Below, piece after piece: positions 8,845 to 17,927 of a stretch of DNA of 64,000 bases. Under the pieces are notes generated by a model, which was given only the letters and a program-made list of their open reading frames with translations, was not told the DNA's origin and did not search any database. The stretch's first letter is position 1. Every line of letters begins with the position of its first letter. Location of the stretch: NCBI GenBank assembly GCA_016789905.1, contig JAEUQC010000158.1, forward strand, positions 49,815 to 113,814, written 5' to 3'. A program made the translations under genes and the position numbers. This DNA is from Bryobacterales bacterium. GTDB taxonomy: Bacteria > Acidobacteriota > Terriglobia > Bryobacterales > Bryobacteraceae.

Positions 8845-11303
8845 TTTACGCTCCCGGCCGATAGAAAGTTCGCGAAGATTCGATAGGCGCCGGGAACGCC
8901 CGCCGGAAGCTGGCGGAACCAACTGAGCGGGGTGAATACGTAGGCGCCCTTGCCATATTTCGTGTAAAGCGTGCCGCCCTTCAGCGGGGCTTCGCCGGGA
9001 TCGTGCATCTGAAAGAGTGTTTCATAGTTGGGGTCCCAGGCGGAGGCGAAATATAGGCCGCGTTCCTGCACCCAGCCTTCAAAGTCCCGGTTGGTGATTT
9101 TGTTCGGGGATTGGAGCAGCTTGTGCGTGGCGGCGAACTCGACTGGTGACTCTTCCACGGTGACGCGGCCCTGGCTGAGCGTGATGGGATACGGCCCCAT
9201 GCCTTCCAGCAGTTTCGGGTTGCCGCCGAAGAAGCCGCCTTCCATGACGTTGTACTGCACAACCAGCGTGCCGCCGTTTCGGGCGTACTCGTGCAGGCGG
9301 CGGGCATTGGCGCGAACGTCTGGGCGCGTGTTGAAGGCGCGGACGCCAGTGACTATGGCTTGGTATTTGGAGAGATCGTCCTGCGCCAGTGCCTCCTTCG
9401 TCAGCAGCGTGACCGTACAGCCGAGTTGTTCCAGCGCGCGCGGAACTTCGTCACCAGACCCCATAATGTAGCCGATGTGCGTCGACGAGATCTGAATGTC
9501 CGTTCGCACCAGCTTCGCTTCGGCGGGTGCGAAAGCGGCCTGCGGGGGAATGTGCGGATACTCGACGCTGGTCATGGAAAGGGAATGAGTTTGCCCGTTG
9601 ATTGCGAGTTCCGCCTTGAGCGTTGCGGTGCTTTCGCCCGCAGGCGGAGTAACGGTGAACTTGACCGTTTGTTGTTCAGCGGCGTTGAGCGCGAACTCGC
9701 GGGAGACGGGCGCGACCCTCCACCCGGACGGCGCTTTCAGGCTTGCGGCGCCTTTGGTGTTGGCCTCCATCCCGGTGATCTGCACCGCGATTTCGCGCGG
9801 GTTCCGGTTCGGAAACAGGATGGCCTTGTCGGCCAGCTTCACGACGGCCGGCGGAACGGCAACAAGCGGACGGGTGAGTTCGCCATAAATGCGATCGGTG
9901 TAGCGGTGCTGGATGGGCAGCATCACGAGTTGCGGTTCGCCGTTGATGACTACGGTGAAGCCGGTAGTATTATTGGCTGCGGGGCCATCGGGCGAGCCGA
10001 GCGCGCGAACGTTGTCTATCGCATACATCGTGTCGCTCTTTGGGCGCTGGAGCCAATAGGGCTGCGTGGGCACAGCGGGCATCGTGACCGTTTCAACGTG
10101 GGTGAAGGCCTGCCCCTTGCCAAGCGCCTTGTCGATTTTTATTGCCTTCAGATTGCTGTGAACGGAGAAGAGCTTGACGTCGAGCCCGCCGCGATTGATG
10201 GCGGTGAAAGCGATGTCGATGGGTGTGCCGGTGACGGCGTGGTACTTGGGCGAGGTGACATCGAAGTACAGTCCCGCGGCTTGCAGGATGGCTTCGTCGA
10301 GCTCGGCGCGCTTCTCCCTGGCCAGCGGATGATCGAGCATATCGACCTCGCGGCGGGCCTGCTGCAGCAGCGGGACAATGGCCTCCGGGGCGCGGTCGTC
10401 CAACTCCTTCGCGGCGCGCCGCAGCAGCGCGGCCGCCTTCTCCGACCCCGGTACGCGCGCCCACGTGGTGTCGATGCCATCCATCAGTCCAGTGGTTGCC
10501 GGTTCGCCGGCCAGCACCTGGAAATACTCTCGCATCTGGCCACGCTCCTGGCGCCAGCCCATGGCCTGCGAACGGTGCTGGCTGCGGCTGATGCCGGCGA
10601 TCTCGCCGAAGCTCTGGCCAAGCACCGGGTCGTACACGCCGACATCGAGCACGAGTTTATTCGGCAGCGCTTCGGCTTCCTTCGCCATGGCGGGTGTGAA
10701 TGCGGGGATGTTCAGCAGCAGCCGTCTGGCTTGCCAGGGCCGGCCGAGTTCAGGAAATTGGGCAGGGTCGGCCGCGGCGGTGAATGCTTCTTTGCCGAGC
10801 AGACTGCTGGCTTGATGCTGGCCGTGGCCGTCGCGCGGTGTGCCGCTAAAGCGAAGCACTATGATGTCGGGCTGGAAGCGGCGGATGTGGAACACAATAT
10901 CGCCAAGAATCCTGTTCCGGTCCCACTTGGTAAGCGTTTCGGCGGCGTTCTTGGTGAAACCGAAATCGATGGCGCGGGAGAAGTACTGTTCGGCGCCGTC
11001 GATGCGGCGGGCGGACAGCAGTTCCTGCGTGCGGATGAGACCCATCCATTCGCCCTGTTCGCTGCCAATGAGGTTCTGGCCCCCCTCGCCGCGGGTAAGC
11101 GAGAGGTAGGCGGTGCGGTATTGCCAGCCGCGCGCGGAAAAGGACAAAAATGCGGTGTTTTCGTCGTCGGGATGGGCGGCGATGTGGAGCACTTTGCCCA
11201 GGCGGGAGAGCTTTTCCACCTGGAGCCGGAGTTTGGCCGCGCCCGAAATGGGCGCTTGGGCGTGGAGTATAGGCAGCAAAGCTAGAAGCAATAGGGCGCG
11301 CAT
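8841..11303 (-). CDS. Secreted PIG-L (LmbE-like) deacetylase with C-terminal glutamine-amidotransferase-like domain
   Basis: 820 residues. A signal peptide (MRALLLLALLPILHAQA) precedes a PIG-L domain at about residues 35-250 with the zinc/catalytic motif AHPDDE (His44, Asp46, Asp47) and RGEGGQNLIGSEQG. These enzymes hydrolyse N-acetyl groups of amino sugars or glycoconjugates. A beta-rich middle region (about 350-590) is followed by a segment that resembles the class I glutamine-amidotransferase/ThuA-like fold (VPRALEQLGCTVTLLT, then GGTLVVQYN). This large two-domain version is common in Acidobacteriota and Bacteroidota. The protein is probably periplasmic or surface-exposed and feeds the SSS symporter encoded next; the substrate is not known. 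Confidence 0.85.
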   Translation of the reverse strand: MRALLLLALLPILHAQAPISGAAKLRLQVEKLSRLGKVLHIAAHPDDENTAFLSFSARGWQYRTAYLSLTRGEGGQNLIGSEQGEWMGLIRTQELLSARRIDGAEQYFSRAIDFGFTKNAAETLTKWDRNRILGDIVFHIRRFQPDIIVLRFSGTPRDGHGQHQASSLLGKEAFTAAADPAQFPELGRPWQARRLLLNIPAFTPAMAKEAEALPNKLVLDVGVYDPVLGQSFGEIAGISRSQHRSQAMGWRQERGQMREYFQVLAGEPATTGLMDGIDTTWARVPGSEKAAALLRRAAKELDDRAPEAIVPLLQQARREVDMLDHPLAREKRAELDEAILQAAGLYFDVTSPKYHAVTGTPIDIAFTAINRGGLDVKLFSVHSNLKAIKIDKALGKGQAFTHVETVTMPAVPTQPYWLQRPKSDTMYAIDNVRALGSPDGPAANNTTGFTVVINGEPQLVMLPIQHRYTDRIYGELTRPLVAVPPAVVKLADKAILFPNRNPREIAVQITGMEANTKGAASLKAPSGWRVAPVSREFALNAAEQQTVKFTVTPPAGESTATLKAELAINGQTHSLSMTSVEYPHIPPQAAFAPAEAKLVRTDIQISSTHIGYIMGSGDEVPRALEQLGCTVTLLTKEALAQDDLSKYQAIVTGVRAFNTRPDVRANARRLHEYARNGGTLVVQYNVMEGGFFGGNPKLLEGMGPYPITLSQGRVTVEESPVEFAATHKLLQSPNKITNRDFEGWVQERGLYFASAWDPNYETLFQMHDPGEAPLKGGTLYTKYGKGAYVFTPLSWFRQLPAGVPGAYRIFANFLSAGSVN

Positions 11304-11325
11304 GTTCTTCTAGTTTAGGATGCGG

Positions 11326-11353
11326 GCGGGCGGCGCACCGGTGCGCCGCCCGC
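11326..11353. terminator. 28-bp perfect palindrome between FG-GAP and PIG-L genes
   Basis: Positions 11326-11339 and 11340-11353 are exact reverse complements (14 bp each, no loop, all but one pair G:C). It lies six bases past the stop of the FG-GAP gene and 23 bases before the PIG-L start, where a terminator or processing hairpin would be expected. No T-run follows on the minus strand, so intrinsic termination is not assured. Confidence 0.4.
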
Positions 11354-11358
11354 TCCAC

Positions 11359-13317
11359 CTATTTCAACTGCGGCCCGCCGGTTGCAATGCCTCCCAGCGC
11401 GCTCTTCACTGTGATGAACGGGGCCGCGCCCGGCAGGTTCACCGTGAACGTGCCGCCGTACTTGCCGTTGCCGTTATTGGACAGCGTGCCGATCAGCGCG
11501 CCGGTGGCGGCGTTGTAGACCGTCAACGTGCTGGTGGCGCTGGTGCTCGTTGCGTCCAGTTTCAACTGGAAAGCCTTGGCGGTGTAGATGGCCTTGGCAA
11601 TCGTCACCGTATCCGCCGGACGCAGAAGGGTAATCATTGTCACCTGGGTGATGCCATCCAGAGTGGCCGACAGGTTTACCGGCGTATTTACCGCCACCGG
11701 GCTAAGCGCGATGGGGAAGCTGACCGATGACGCGCCGGCGGGCACCGTCACCGTGGCGGGTACCGCGGCAAGCGCGGGATTGCCGCTGGTGAGCGAAATG
11801 GCAGCCGCTGAAGAAGCGGGGCCGTTCAGCGTCAACGTTCCAGTGACGTTGAAGATGCCGTACTGGCTGGCCGGATTCACATTGAACCCCGTAAGCACAA
11901 AGGCGGCGACGATATCGAGCCGCGCCGTCTGCGTCACGCCTCCGGCGGTGGCGATGATGTTGGCCGTAGAGGGCACGGCGACCGCGCTGGTGGCAACGTT
12001 GAACGACATGGACGAAACGCCGGCCGGAATGGCCACCGTATTGCCGGCGGGGAAGAACGCCGCCGCGTTGGAACTGGACAGCGTAATGGCTACCGGCGCG
12101 GGGGCGGGTCCGCCGAGCGTGACGGTGCCGGTGGTTGTCTCCGCGCCGCCGATAACCGATGGCGGCGTGAGCGTGAGTTGGGCCAGCAGCGGCGGGTTGC
12201 CGCGCGGATTCCGGAAGACGGTGAACTCCGGGTACGAACTGACAATCAGGTCGGCGGAACCGTTTGAGTCGACGTCGGCGCCCAGAAGTTCAAAAGGGCC
12301 GTTGGCGAGCGGCGCTTCAAAGAGCACGGGCCCAAGCGAGCCGTCGCCCCGTCCGCCGAGCACCGTGACTTTTCCGGTCGCCGAGAGAAAGGTTGCGATG
12401 TCGAGGTTGCCATCCTGATTGAAATCGCCGGGGACGTAGCCACGGAACGCCGCGGAGAACACGTAACTGGAGTAGCCGAGGAACGAACCCGTGCCCGTGC
12501 CGAGAGCGATGGAAATGCCGAAGTTGGAGCCGTCCTGGCGAGCCTGGGCGGTTTGGTGAACCAGGTCCAGCTTACCGTCGTTGTTGAAGTCGCCGGTTTG
12601 CACGCCGAAGGCGAGCGGCAAAATGGAGGCAGCCGGCTGGAACGTGCCGTCGCCGTTGCCAAGGAACATGTTGGCGGACGTGGTGGAACTGACGGTGGCA
12701 ATGGCGTCAAGATTGCCGTCGTTGTTGAAGTCGCCGGTTACGACGTACGGCGATTGGAAGGCGGTGGGGTAAAGTACCGCGGGGCGAAACGTTCCGTTGC
12801 CATTCCCAAGAATGACGGCCAGCCCATTGGCGCCGGGCACGAGTACGTCCTGAAAGCCGTCCTTGTTCAAGTCTCCGGAGGTGCAATTGCCACCGGCGAG
12901 CGGGGTAACCGGCAGCGTCAAAAACTGCGGCGTGGAAAACGTGCCGTTGCCGTTTCCGTAAACGACAGCAGTGGCGATGGGGCTGGTGAGAAGGAGATCC
13001 ATCCGGCCGTCGTTGTTGAAGTCGGCGGGGCGAAGGTTGGCCACCAGGAAACCAACGGAAATGGTTGTTGGCGCATTGTAGCCCCCGGCCGCGCCGGCGA
13101 GCGCGACGGAGAAGCCGTTCCTATTATCGAAAACGCGGTTATCGGCGGCGGCCAGATCGGGCCGTCCGTCGTTATTAAAATCCGCGGCGGCGCTCCAATA
13201 CATGGACGGACCAGTGACAGCGTTACCATTCGTGGAATAGGTGGCCGGAGGAATGAAAACGGGGATCTGCGCCGAAGCGATGGCCGCCGTGAGCAGAACG
13301 GCAGGGAGGAGTCTCAT
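11359..13317 (-). CDS. Secreted FG-GAP/VCBS-repeat protein with Ig-like C-terminal repeats
   Basis: 652 residues. Signal peptide MRLLPAVLLTAAIASAQ. About residues 40-370 carry at least six FG-GAP/VCBS units, each with a calcium-binding DFNNDGRPDL-type loop (also DFNNDGRMDL, DLNKDGFQDV, DFNNDGNLDA, DFNNDGKLDL, DFNQDGNLDI, DVDSNGSADL), predicting a beta-propeller. Two Ig-like repeats follow at about 375-560, each with a phrase like VTLGGPAPAPVAITLSS or LTLNGPASSAAAISLTS, and a C-terminal beta domain. Such proteins are secreted adhesins or surface proteins of unknown ligand and are abundant in Solibacter-type genomes. Confidence 0.82.
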   Translation of the reverse strand: MRLLPAVLLTAAIASAQIPVFIPPATYSTNGNAVTGPSMYWSAAADFNNDGRPDLAAADNRVFDNRNGFSVALAGAAGGYNAPTTISVGFLVANLRPADFNNDGRMDLLLTSPIATAVVYGNGNGTFSTPQFLTLPVTPLAGGNCTSGDLNKDGFQDVLVPGANGLAVILGNGNGTFRPAVLYPTAFQSPYVVTGDFNNDGNLDAIATVSSTTSANMFLGNGDGTFQPAASILPLAFGVQTGDFNNDGKLDLVHQTAQARQDGSNFGISIALGTGTGSFLGYSSYVFSAAFRGYVPGDFNQDGNLDIATFLSATGKVTVLGGRGDGSLGPVLFEAPLANGPFELLGADVDSNGSADLIVSSYPEFTVFRNPRGNPPLLAQLTLTPPSVIGGAETTTGTVTLGGPAPAPVAITLSSSNAAAFFPAGNTVAIPAGVSSMSFNVATSAVAVPSTANIIATAGGVTQTARLDIVAAFVLTGFNVNPASQYGIFNVTGTLTLNGPASSAAAISLTSGNPALAAVPATVTVPAGASSVSFPIALSPVAVNTPVNLSATLDGITQVTMITLLRPADTVTIAKAIYTAKAFQLKLDATSTSATSTLTVYNAATGALIGTLSNNGNGKYGGTFTVNLPGAAPFITVKSALGGIATGGPQLK

Positions 13318-13345
13318 GCAGGCTGAGACAAGCGGGGAAGGCGGA

Positions 13346-13376
13346 CGGAACAGATTTCCGCCGGAAATCTGTTCCG
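13346..13376. terminator. Strong hairpin downstream of bacterioferritin gene
   Basis: Positions 13346-13359 pair perfectly with 13363-13376 (14 bp, three-base loop). It lies 12 bases after the bfr stop on the minus strand and 29 bases before the FG-GAP start. No T-run follows in the direction of bfr transcription, so it may be a transcript-end or stability hairpin rather than a classical intrinsic terminator. Confidence 0.45.
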
Positions 13377-13387
13377 CCGGGAATTGG

Positions 13388-13864
13388 TTAGTCTTCTTTG
13401 TGGATTTGCTGGGCCAGGTAATTCCCTTCGCCCACTTCCGACATCATGTGGAGCTGCGCTTCCAGCCAGTCCACGTGGTGTTCCTCGTCCACCAGGATCT
13501 TTTCAAACAAATCGCGGGAGCCATTGTCACCGGCGGCAGTAGCGCTGGCAATAGCCTTGTTCAGTCGCGGCACGGCCTGGAGTTCCAGCGCCAGATCGTT
13601 CTGGAACTGCTCCTTCACCGTCTTGCCAATCGCGAGCGGAAAAAGTTCATGCATCGTCGGCGTGCCGTCCAGGTATAGGATGCGCTCAATCAACGCCTCC
13701 GCGTGGCGCATCTCGTCGATCGATTCCTTGCGGGTATAGTTCGCCAACTTCTGGTAGCCCCAGTTTTCCATCATCTCGGCATGTAGGAAGTATTGGTTGA
13801 TCGCGGTCAGCTCCGCTTTCAGACACTCATTCAGGTAGGCGATAACTTCGTCGTTTCCACGCAT
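13388..13864 (-). CDS. bfr: Bacterioferritin
   Basis: 158 residues, the usual length. All di-iron ferroxidase ligands of the family are visible: Glu18, Glu51, His54, Glu94-region (LALELQAV), Glu127-region and His130-region (DEEHHVDWLE). Met52, the haem-ligating residue shared between two subunits, is present in DEMRHAE. The protein assembles a 24-subunit shell that oxidises Fe2+ and stores mineralised iron, protecting against Fenton chemistry. A TACAAT lies only nine bases upstream of the ATG on the minus strand, so the transcript may be nearly leaderless. It is divergent from the NtrC-type regulator gene, with 41 bases between start codons. Confidence 0.95.
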   Translation of the reverse strand: MRGNDEVIAYLNECLKAELTAINQYFLHAEMMENWGYQKLANYTRKESIDEMRHAEALIERILYLDGTPTMHELFPLAIGKTVKEQFQNDLALELQAVPRLNKAIASATAAGDNGSRDLFEKILVDEEHHVDWLEAQLHMMSEVGEGNYLAQQIHKED

Positions 13865-13905
13865 GTTTGCATTGTACCAACGCTTCCCGTGGCAAACTGG
13901 GAACG

Positions 13906-15318
13906 ATGGCCGTTACCGCAACTTTTCCCAGCGCAAGAATTCTGATCGCCGACGATGAAGAAGCGCAGCGCAACGGACTGGCGAGCATCATTCGCGGCTG
14001 GGGCTTCGGCGCCGACACTGCCGCCGACGGGCAGGAGGCGCTGGAGAAGCTGCTGGCAACGCCGTTCTCGGTGCTGATTACCGATCTGAAGATGCCCCGC
14101 ATGGACGGATTCGAACTGCTGCGCCGTTTGCCGGCGGAAAACATTCAGGTGCCCGCCATTGTGCTCACCGCGTTCGGCAATATTGAAACGGCCGTCAGCA
14201 CCATGCACGAATTGGGCGCCTTCTGGTTTCTGGAAAAGCCGATTCAGCCTAGTGTGATGCGCGTTCTTCTGGAGCGAGCCATTACACAGGCGCGGCTGGC
14301 GGAAGAGACGCAGCGGCTGCAGCGGCAGCTAAGCCAAAGCGGCACCATGGGCCAGATGGCCGGGGCTTCGGCGAGCATGCGGCAGATTTTTGCTCTCGTC
14401 GAACAGGTGGCTCCCTCGAAGGCGGCCGTGCTGATTACCGGCGAATCCGGCACGGGAAAGGAACTGGTGGCGCGCGCGTTGCATACAATGTCCCCCCGCG
14501 CCAACGGACCGTTTGTGGCGCTCAATTGTGCGGCCATGCCGGAATCGCTCATCGAAAGTGAACTGTTCGGCCACGAAAAAGGTGCCTTCACGGGCGCCGT
14601 GGAAAGGCGCGCCGGCTGTTTCGAACTCGCCCAGGGCGGCACGCTGCTGCTGGATGAAATTGGCGATATGCCCCTGAACACGCAGGCGAAGCTGCTGCGC
14701 GTTTTGGAAGATTCCCGCGTGCGCCGGCTGGGCGGACGGACGGAGACGCTGGTGGACGTGCGCGTAGTGGCCTCCACCAACAAAAACCTCGCGGAGGCGA
14801 TCCGCCAAAATCAGTTTCGCGAAGATTTGTTTTATCGCTTGAACGTTTTCGAGGTCCAGTTGCCGCCGCTGCGGGACCGGCTGGAAGATGTTCCGGTTCT
14901 GGCGCGGGCGCTGCTGGACGAATTGAACCGGAAACACGCCACCCAGGTAACCGAGATCGCTCCCGACGCGCTGGAACTGCTGCGCCACCACCGTTGGCCC
15001 GGGAACGTGCGGGAACTGCGCAATGCTCTGGAACGCGCCGTGATTCTGGCCGGCGAGGGGGCCGTGGTGGCCAGACACTTGCCGCCAACTGTGGCGCCGT
15101 CGGCAGTGCGGGAGGCGCAGGCAGCGCCGGATGCCTCCGCCGATTTCCTCGTTCTACCCGCCGGAACCACCATCGACGACGCTGAGCGCGCCCTGGTGCG
15201 GCGAACCCTCATCCTGACGAAGGGCAACAAGACAAGGGCCGCTGAAGTGCTGGGTATCAGCTTGAAAACTCTATTCAATAAGTTAAAGGGATACGATGGC
15301 GCCGAACAAGACGCGTAA
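13906..15318 (+). CDS. NtrC-type sigma-54-dependent response regulator
   Basis: About 470 residues. Receiver domain with Asp60 as phosphoacceptor (LITDLKMPRMDG), acidic pocket Asp16/Asp17 and Lys111. The central AAA+ domain has Walker A GESGTGKE (179-186), the sigma-54 contact loop GAFTGA (226-231) and Walker B LLLDEIGD (247-254). A Fis-type helix-turn-helix closes the protein (NKTRAAEVLGISLKTLFNKL). It activates sigma-54 promoters when phosphorylated by the histidine kinase encoded 38 bases downstream. The ATG at 13906 is preferred over one at 13867, which would add 13 residues ahead of the conserved receiver start. Target genes cannot be read from the window. Confidence 0.93.
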   Translation: MAVTATFPSARILIADDEEAQRNGLASIIRGWGFGADTAADGQEALEKLLATPFSVLITDLKMPRMDGFELLRRLPAENIQVPAIVLTAFGNIETAVSTMHELGAFWFLEKPIQPSVMRVLLERAITQARLAEETQRLQRQLSQSGTMGQMAGASASMRQIFALVEQVAPSKAAVLITGESGTGKELVARALHTMSPRANGPFVALNCAAMPESLIESELFGHEKGAFTGAVERRAGCFELAQGGTLLLDEIGDMPLNTQAKLLRVLEDSRVRRLGGRTETLVDVRVVASTNKNLAEAIRQNQFREDLFYRLNVFEVQLPPLRDRLEDVPVLARALLDELNRKHATQVTEIAPDALELLRHHRWPGNVRELRNALERAVILAGEGAVVARHLPPTVAPSAVREAQAAPDASADFLVLPAGTTIDDAERALVRRTLILTKGNKTRAAEVLGISLKTLFNKLKGYDGAEQDA

Positions 15319-15322
15319 GGTT

Positions 15323-15338
15323 TGGTAATCTACTTGCT
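15323..15338 (+). promoter_or_regulatory. Possible sigma-54 (-24/-12) element ahead of the kinase gene
   Basis: The sequence TGGTAATCTACTTGCT has GG at 15324-15325 and GC at 15336-15337, the required ten-base spacing, and a TTGC -12 element. It lies between the NtrC-type regulator and its kinase, which would allow autoregulation. Against it: the predicted transcript start (about 15349) would leave only about eight bases before the GTG start. Confidence 0.28.
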
Positions 15339-15356
15339 CATAGAGGCCGATACGCC

Positions 15357-17264
15357 GTGTTTCTTTCTCACAGGCTCTCTTTAAAAGCGCGGCTCCATAT
15401 CGCCACCATCATCATGGTGTCGACACTCGTCATTGTGCTGGCTGGCCTGAACCTGCACCAATCGTTGGGGCAGACCTTTAAAGATGTGCAGGAGCGGGCG
15501 CAGACCAATACCACCATGCTGCGCGACTTTCTGGTGCAGCGCATTGACGACCGTGTAATGACAAAACGCCCGCCGCCACGGGGGCTGGAGGAAACCAAAC
15601 AGGAATGGCGGGAGGTGCTAAAGGCGGACCTGCTGATTCCCAAACTGCTGATCAAGGCACTGGCGAGTTCGACCCTGGTTGCCGAAATTCTGATCACCGA
15701 TCGGGATGGCGTAGTGCTAACGGCCTCCAATCCGGCCCACGCCGGCGGTATCGCGCCCAATCTGCCCGATTATCTGGAATGGCAAAAACGACCGATTCCA
15801 TCGCGTGTGATGGAAATTTTTACCCAAAACCAGGACTATGCCATTCGCATTCCCCTTGCCGCGGAGGGAGAAGACCAGGAACTTTTTACCATTCGCATCA
15901 TCACCAGCAACGCTCTGATGCGCGATGCCGTTTTTCCGGAAGTGCGGAATATCGCTGTCGTGTCCATCACCGCCATCGTGGTTTCGCTGCTCTATGCGCT
16001 GGTGTTTTCCAATCTCACGCTGCGACCGCTGGCGCGCGTGGGCGAGACAATCGACAAAATCGCGTCCGGCGAGTTCTCGGCCGATCCGCTGCGGCCCACA
16101 CAGGAGAGCCAGGAGTTTGCTGACCTGCAATCGAAACTGGGCGTACTGGGCCGCCAGGTCCGCGGTGCGCGACAGGACGCAGATCAGTTGCGCGGGAAGA
16201 TCGACCAGTTGCTGCAAAGGATGGAGGAGGTGGTGCTCCTGTTCGACGAAGATGAACGGCTGATCATGGCCGGCCGTCCCGCCGAGCGCATGTTCCAGTT
16301 GGAACGTGCGGCGCTATTAGGCATGCACGTGCAGGACCTGTTTCCCGATGCATCGCCCATCGGCGCGTCCATCCGCACGGCAGTGCAGTTCCGGAAGCCG
16401 TTGACTGATATTCTGGTGCGCCGCCGTTCCCCGCTGGGGGAGGAAGAACACTTGCTGTTGAGCGTGGATTGGAATTCGGACCAGATGCTGGTGACGCTGC
16501 GCGATGCCGAATCCAGAAAGGCGCTGGCCTCGCATCTCGACCTTTCGTCGCGGCTGGCTTCCATTAGCCGTTTGACTGGCGGCGTGGCGCATGAGATCAA
16601 GAATCCTCTCAACGCCATCGCGATCAACCTGGAAGTCCTTCGCTCTCGCCTGTCGGCCGATAGCGACGATACGCGGGCGGAAGTGGACGTGATCGCGCGC
16701 GAGATTTCACGTTTGGATCGTGTGGTCAAAACATTTCTGAATTTCACCCGCCCTGTGGAGGTGAAACTCACTACGCTCGACGCCGGCGAAACGCTGCGCG
16801 AGATCGGACAGTTGGTGGAAGAGCAGGCGGCGCGCAACAAGGTGAATCTTCTTGTGTTCACACCACAGGCGCCGGCCGAAGCTTGGGCCGATCCGGATTT
16901 GCTGAAGCAGGCGTTGTTGAATATTGTGGTGAATGGCATTGAAGCGATGCCCAACGGGGGCACACTGTACTTACGGTTGCTGCTGGGCGGTGCCGAAATC
17001 GCCCTTGAAATAGAGGACCGTGGACCGGGAATTCCGGACGACGCGCAGGAGAAAATTTTCCAGTTGTACTTTACGACCAAAACAGATGGCAGTGGCATCG
17101 GACTCGCCGTGGCCTATCAGGCTGTTCAGCTAATGGGCGGGACGCTGGCTATGCGTTCCCAGCCCGGATACGGAACGTTGTTCCGCATTGTGCTGCCGGC
17201 CGTGACGGTTGAAGAGCAGTTTGTTCCGGCACCCGTGGAGTTGCCGGCCGTGGAGAAAGCCTGA
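15357..17264 (+). CDS. Membrane sensor histidine kinase (NtrB/AtoS-like)
   Basis: 635 residues. Membrane helices near residues 12-33 and 199-219 flank a periplasmic sensor of about 165 residues. A HAMP region (about 220-275), a PAS-like segment (about 285-390), a HisKA domain with phosphorylated His412 in GGVAHEIKNPLNA, and an HATPase domain with NIVVNGIEAM (N box), EDRGPGIPD and GSGIGLAV follow. It autophosphorylates and passes phosphate to the adjacent NtrC-type regulator. The start is a GTG at 15357 with AGAGG at 15342-15346. The stop overlaps the ATG of the lipoprotein gene (TGATG). Confidence 0.92.
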   Translation: MFLSHRLSLKARLHIATIIMVSTLVIVLAGLNLHQSLGQTFKDVQERAQTNTTMLRDFLVQRIDDRVMTKRPPPRGLEETKQEWREVLKADLLIPKLLIKALASSTLVAEILITDRDGVVLTASNPAHAGGIAPNLPDYLEWQKRPIPSRVMEIFTQNQDYAIRIPLAAEGEDQELFTIRIITSNALMRDAVFPEVRNIAVVSITAIVVSLLYALVFSNLTLRPLARVGETIDKIASGEFSADPLRPTQESQEFADLQSKLGVLGRQVRGARQDADQLRGKIDQLLQRMEEVVLLFDEDERLIMAGRPAERMFQLERAALLGMHVQDLFPDASPIGASIRTAVQFRKPLTDILVRRRSPLGEEEHLLLSVDWNSDQMLVTLRDAESRKALASHLDLSSRLASISRLTGGVAHEIKNPLNAIAINLEVLRSRLSADSDDTRAEVDVIAREISRLDRVVKTFLNFTRPVEVKLTTLDAGETLREIGQLVEEQAARNKVNLLVFTPQAPAEAWADPDLLKQALLNIVVNGIEAMPNGGTLYLRLLLGGAEIALEIEDRGPGIPDDAQEKIFQLYFTTKTDGSGIGLAVAYQAVQLMGGTLAMRSQPGYGTLFRIVLPAVTVEEQFVPAPVELPAVEKA

Positions 17265-17872
17265 TGAGACGCAGCGCCCTGCTGGCTATGGTCTTGTTGA
17301 TCGGCGGTTGTGGGCCGTTTCGGCGCGCCAAGGCGCCCCCGCCGCCGCCCGGACCCATGCCGGTACGCATTCCCGATCAGGTCACCAGCCTGGAGCCGGC
17401 GCCACCGCCAAAGAACCTGCCTCCGCCTCCTCCGATTAGCGCCCCGTCAGGGGAAGGCAAACCGGCCCCGTCGGCCGCCGCGCTTGGCCTTCCCTCCACG
17501 CCCACGATGGGCCCGCCGCGCCCGGCGAAGCGAAAACGCGCCGCCAAACGTGTCGCGCCGCCCCCGCCCCCGGCGGTCGCCGAAAATGAGGTGCCGGCTT
17601 CGGCGCCGGTCTATCGGTTGGGCGAATTGCGGTCCACTGAGGAGAAGGAGAGCTTGCGGCGCCAAGCCGAGCAGCACATCGCTGTCTGCAACGCCGCTCT
17701 GGTAGCGGCCGAAAGCCGCCCGCTTTCGCCCGCGCAGTCGGATCTGGTGAGCCGCGTGCGAACCTTTTCGCAGCAGGCCCGGGAGGTGATCGACAAAGAT
17801 CCCGGCGAAGCCAGAAACCTGGCGGCGAAAGGAAAAACTTTCGCCGAGGCGCTATTGGCGGAGTTGAAATAG
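17264..17872 (+). CDS. Proline-rich lipoprotein of the two-component operon
   Basis: 202 residues. A lipobox LLIGGC near residues 12-17 marks a lipoprotein signal peptide. A low-complexity Pro/Ala/Lys-rich region (about 20-110) follows and could span the periplasm or peptidoglycan. The C-terminus (about 115-202) is a charged helical region (RSTEEKESLRRQAEQHI, then LVSRVRTFSQQAREVI) resembling short TPR-like helices. No family is recognised. Its ATG overlaps the stop of the kinase gene, so it is coupled to the two-component system and may be a partner of the sensor; that is inference. Confidence 0.72.
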   Translation: MRRSALLAMVLLIGGCGPFRRAKAPPPPPGPMPVRIPDQVTSLEPAPPPKNLPPPPPISAPSGEGKPAPSAAALGLPSTPTMGPPRPAKRKRAAKRVAPPPPPAVAENEVPASAPVYRLGELRSTEEKESLRRQAEQHIAVCNAALVAAESRPLSPAQSDLVSRVRTFSQQAREVIDKDPGEARNLAAKGKTFAEALLAELK

Positions 17873-17874
17873 GC

Positions 17875-17910
17875 AAAAAAATGCCCCGGAACCTTGGCGG
17901 GTTCCGGGGC
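17875..17910 (-). terminator. Rho-independent terminator of the OmpA-like gene
   Basis: An 11-bp perfect GC-rich stem (17883-17893 with 17900-17910, six-base loop) is followed on the minus strand by seven T residues (17875-17881 are A on the plus strand). It lies 18 bases past the stop of the gene at 17928 and is the clearest intrinsic terminator in the window. The plus-strand operon ending at 17872 may use the same hairpin, without the T-run. Confidence 0.85.
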
Positions 17911-17927
17911 TAAGGAAAGCGGCGATC

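Noticed and set aside
9291..11285. 664-residue antisense frame over the PIG-L gene
   Set aside because: No domain; the sense frame has a signal peptide and AHPDDE.
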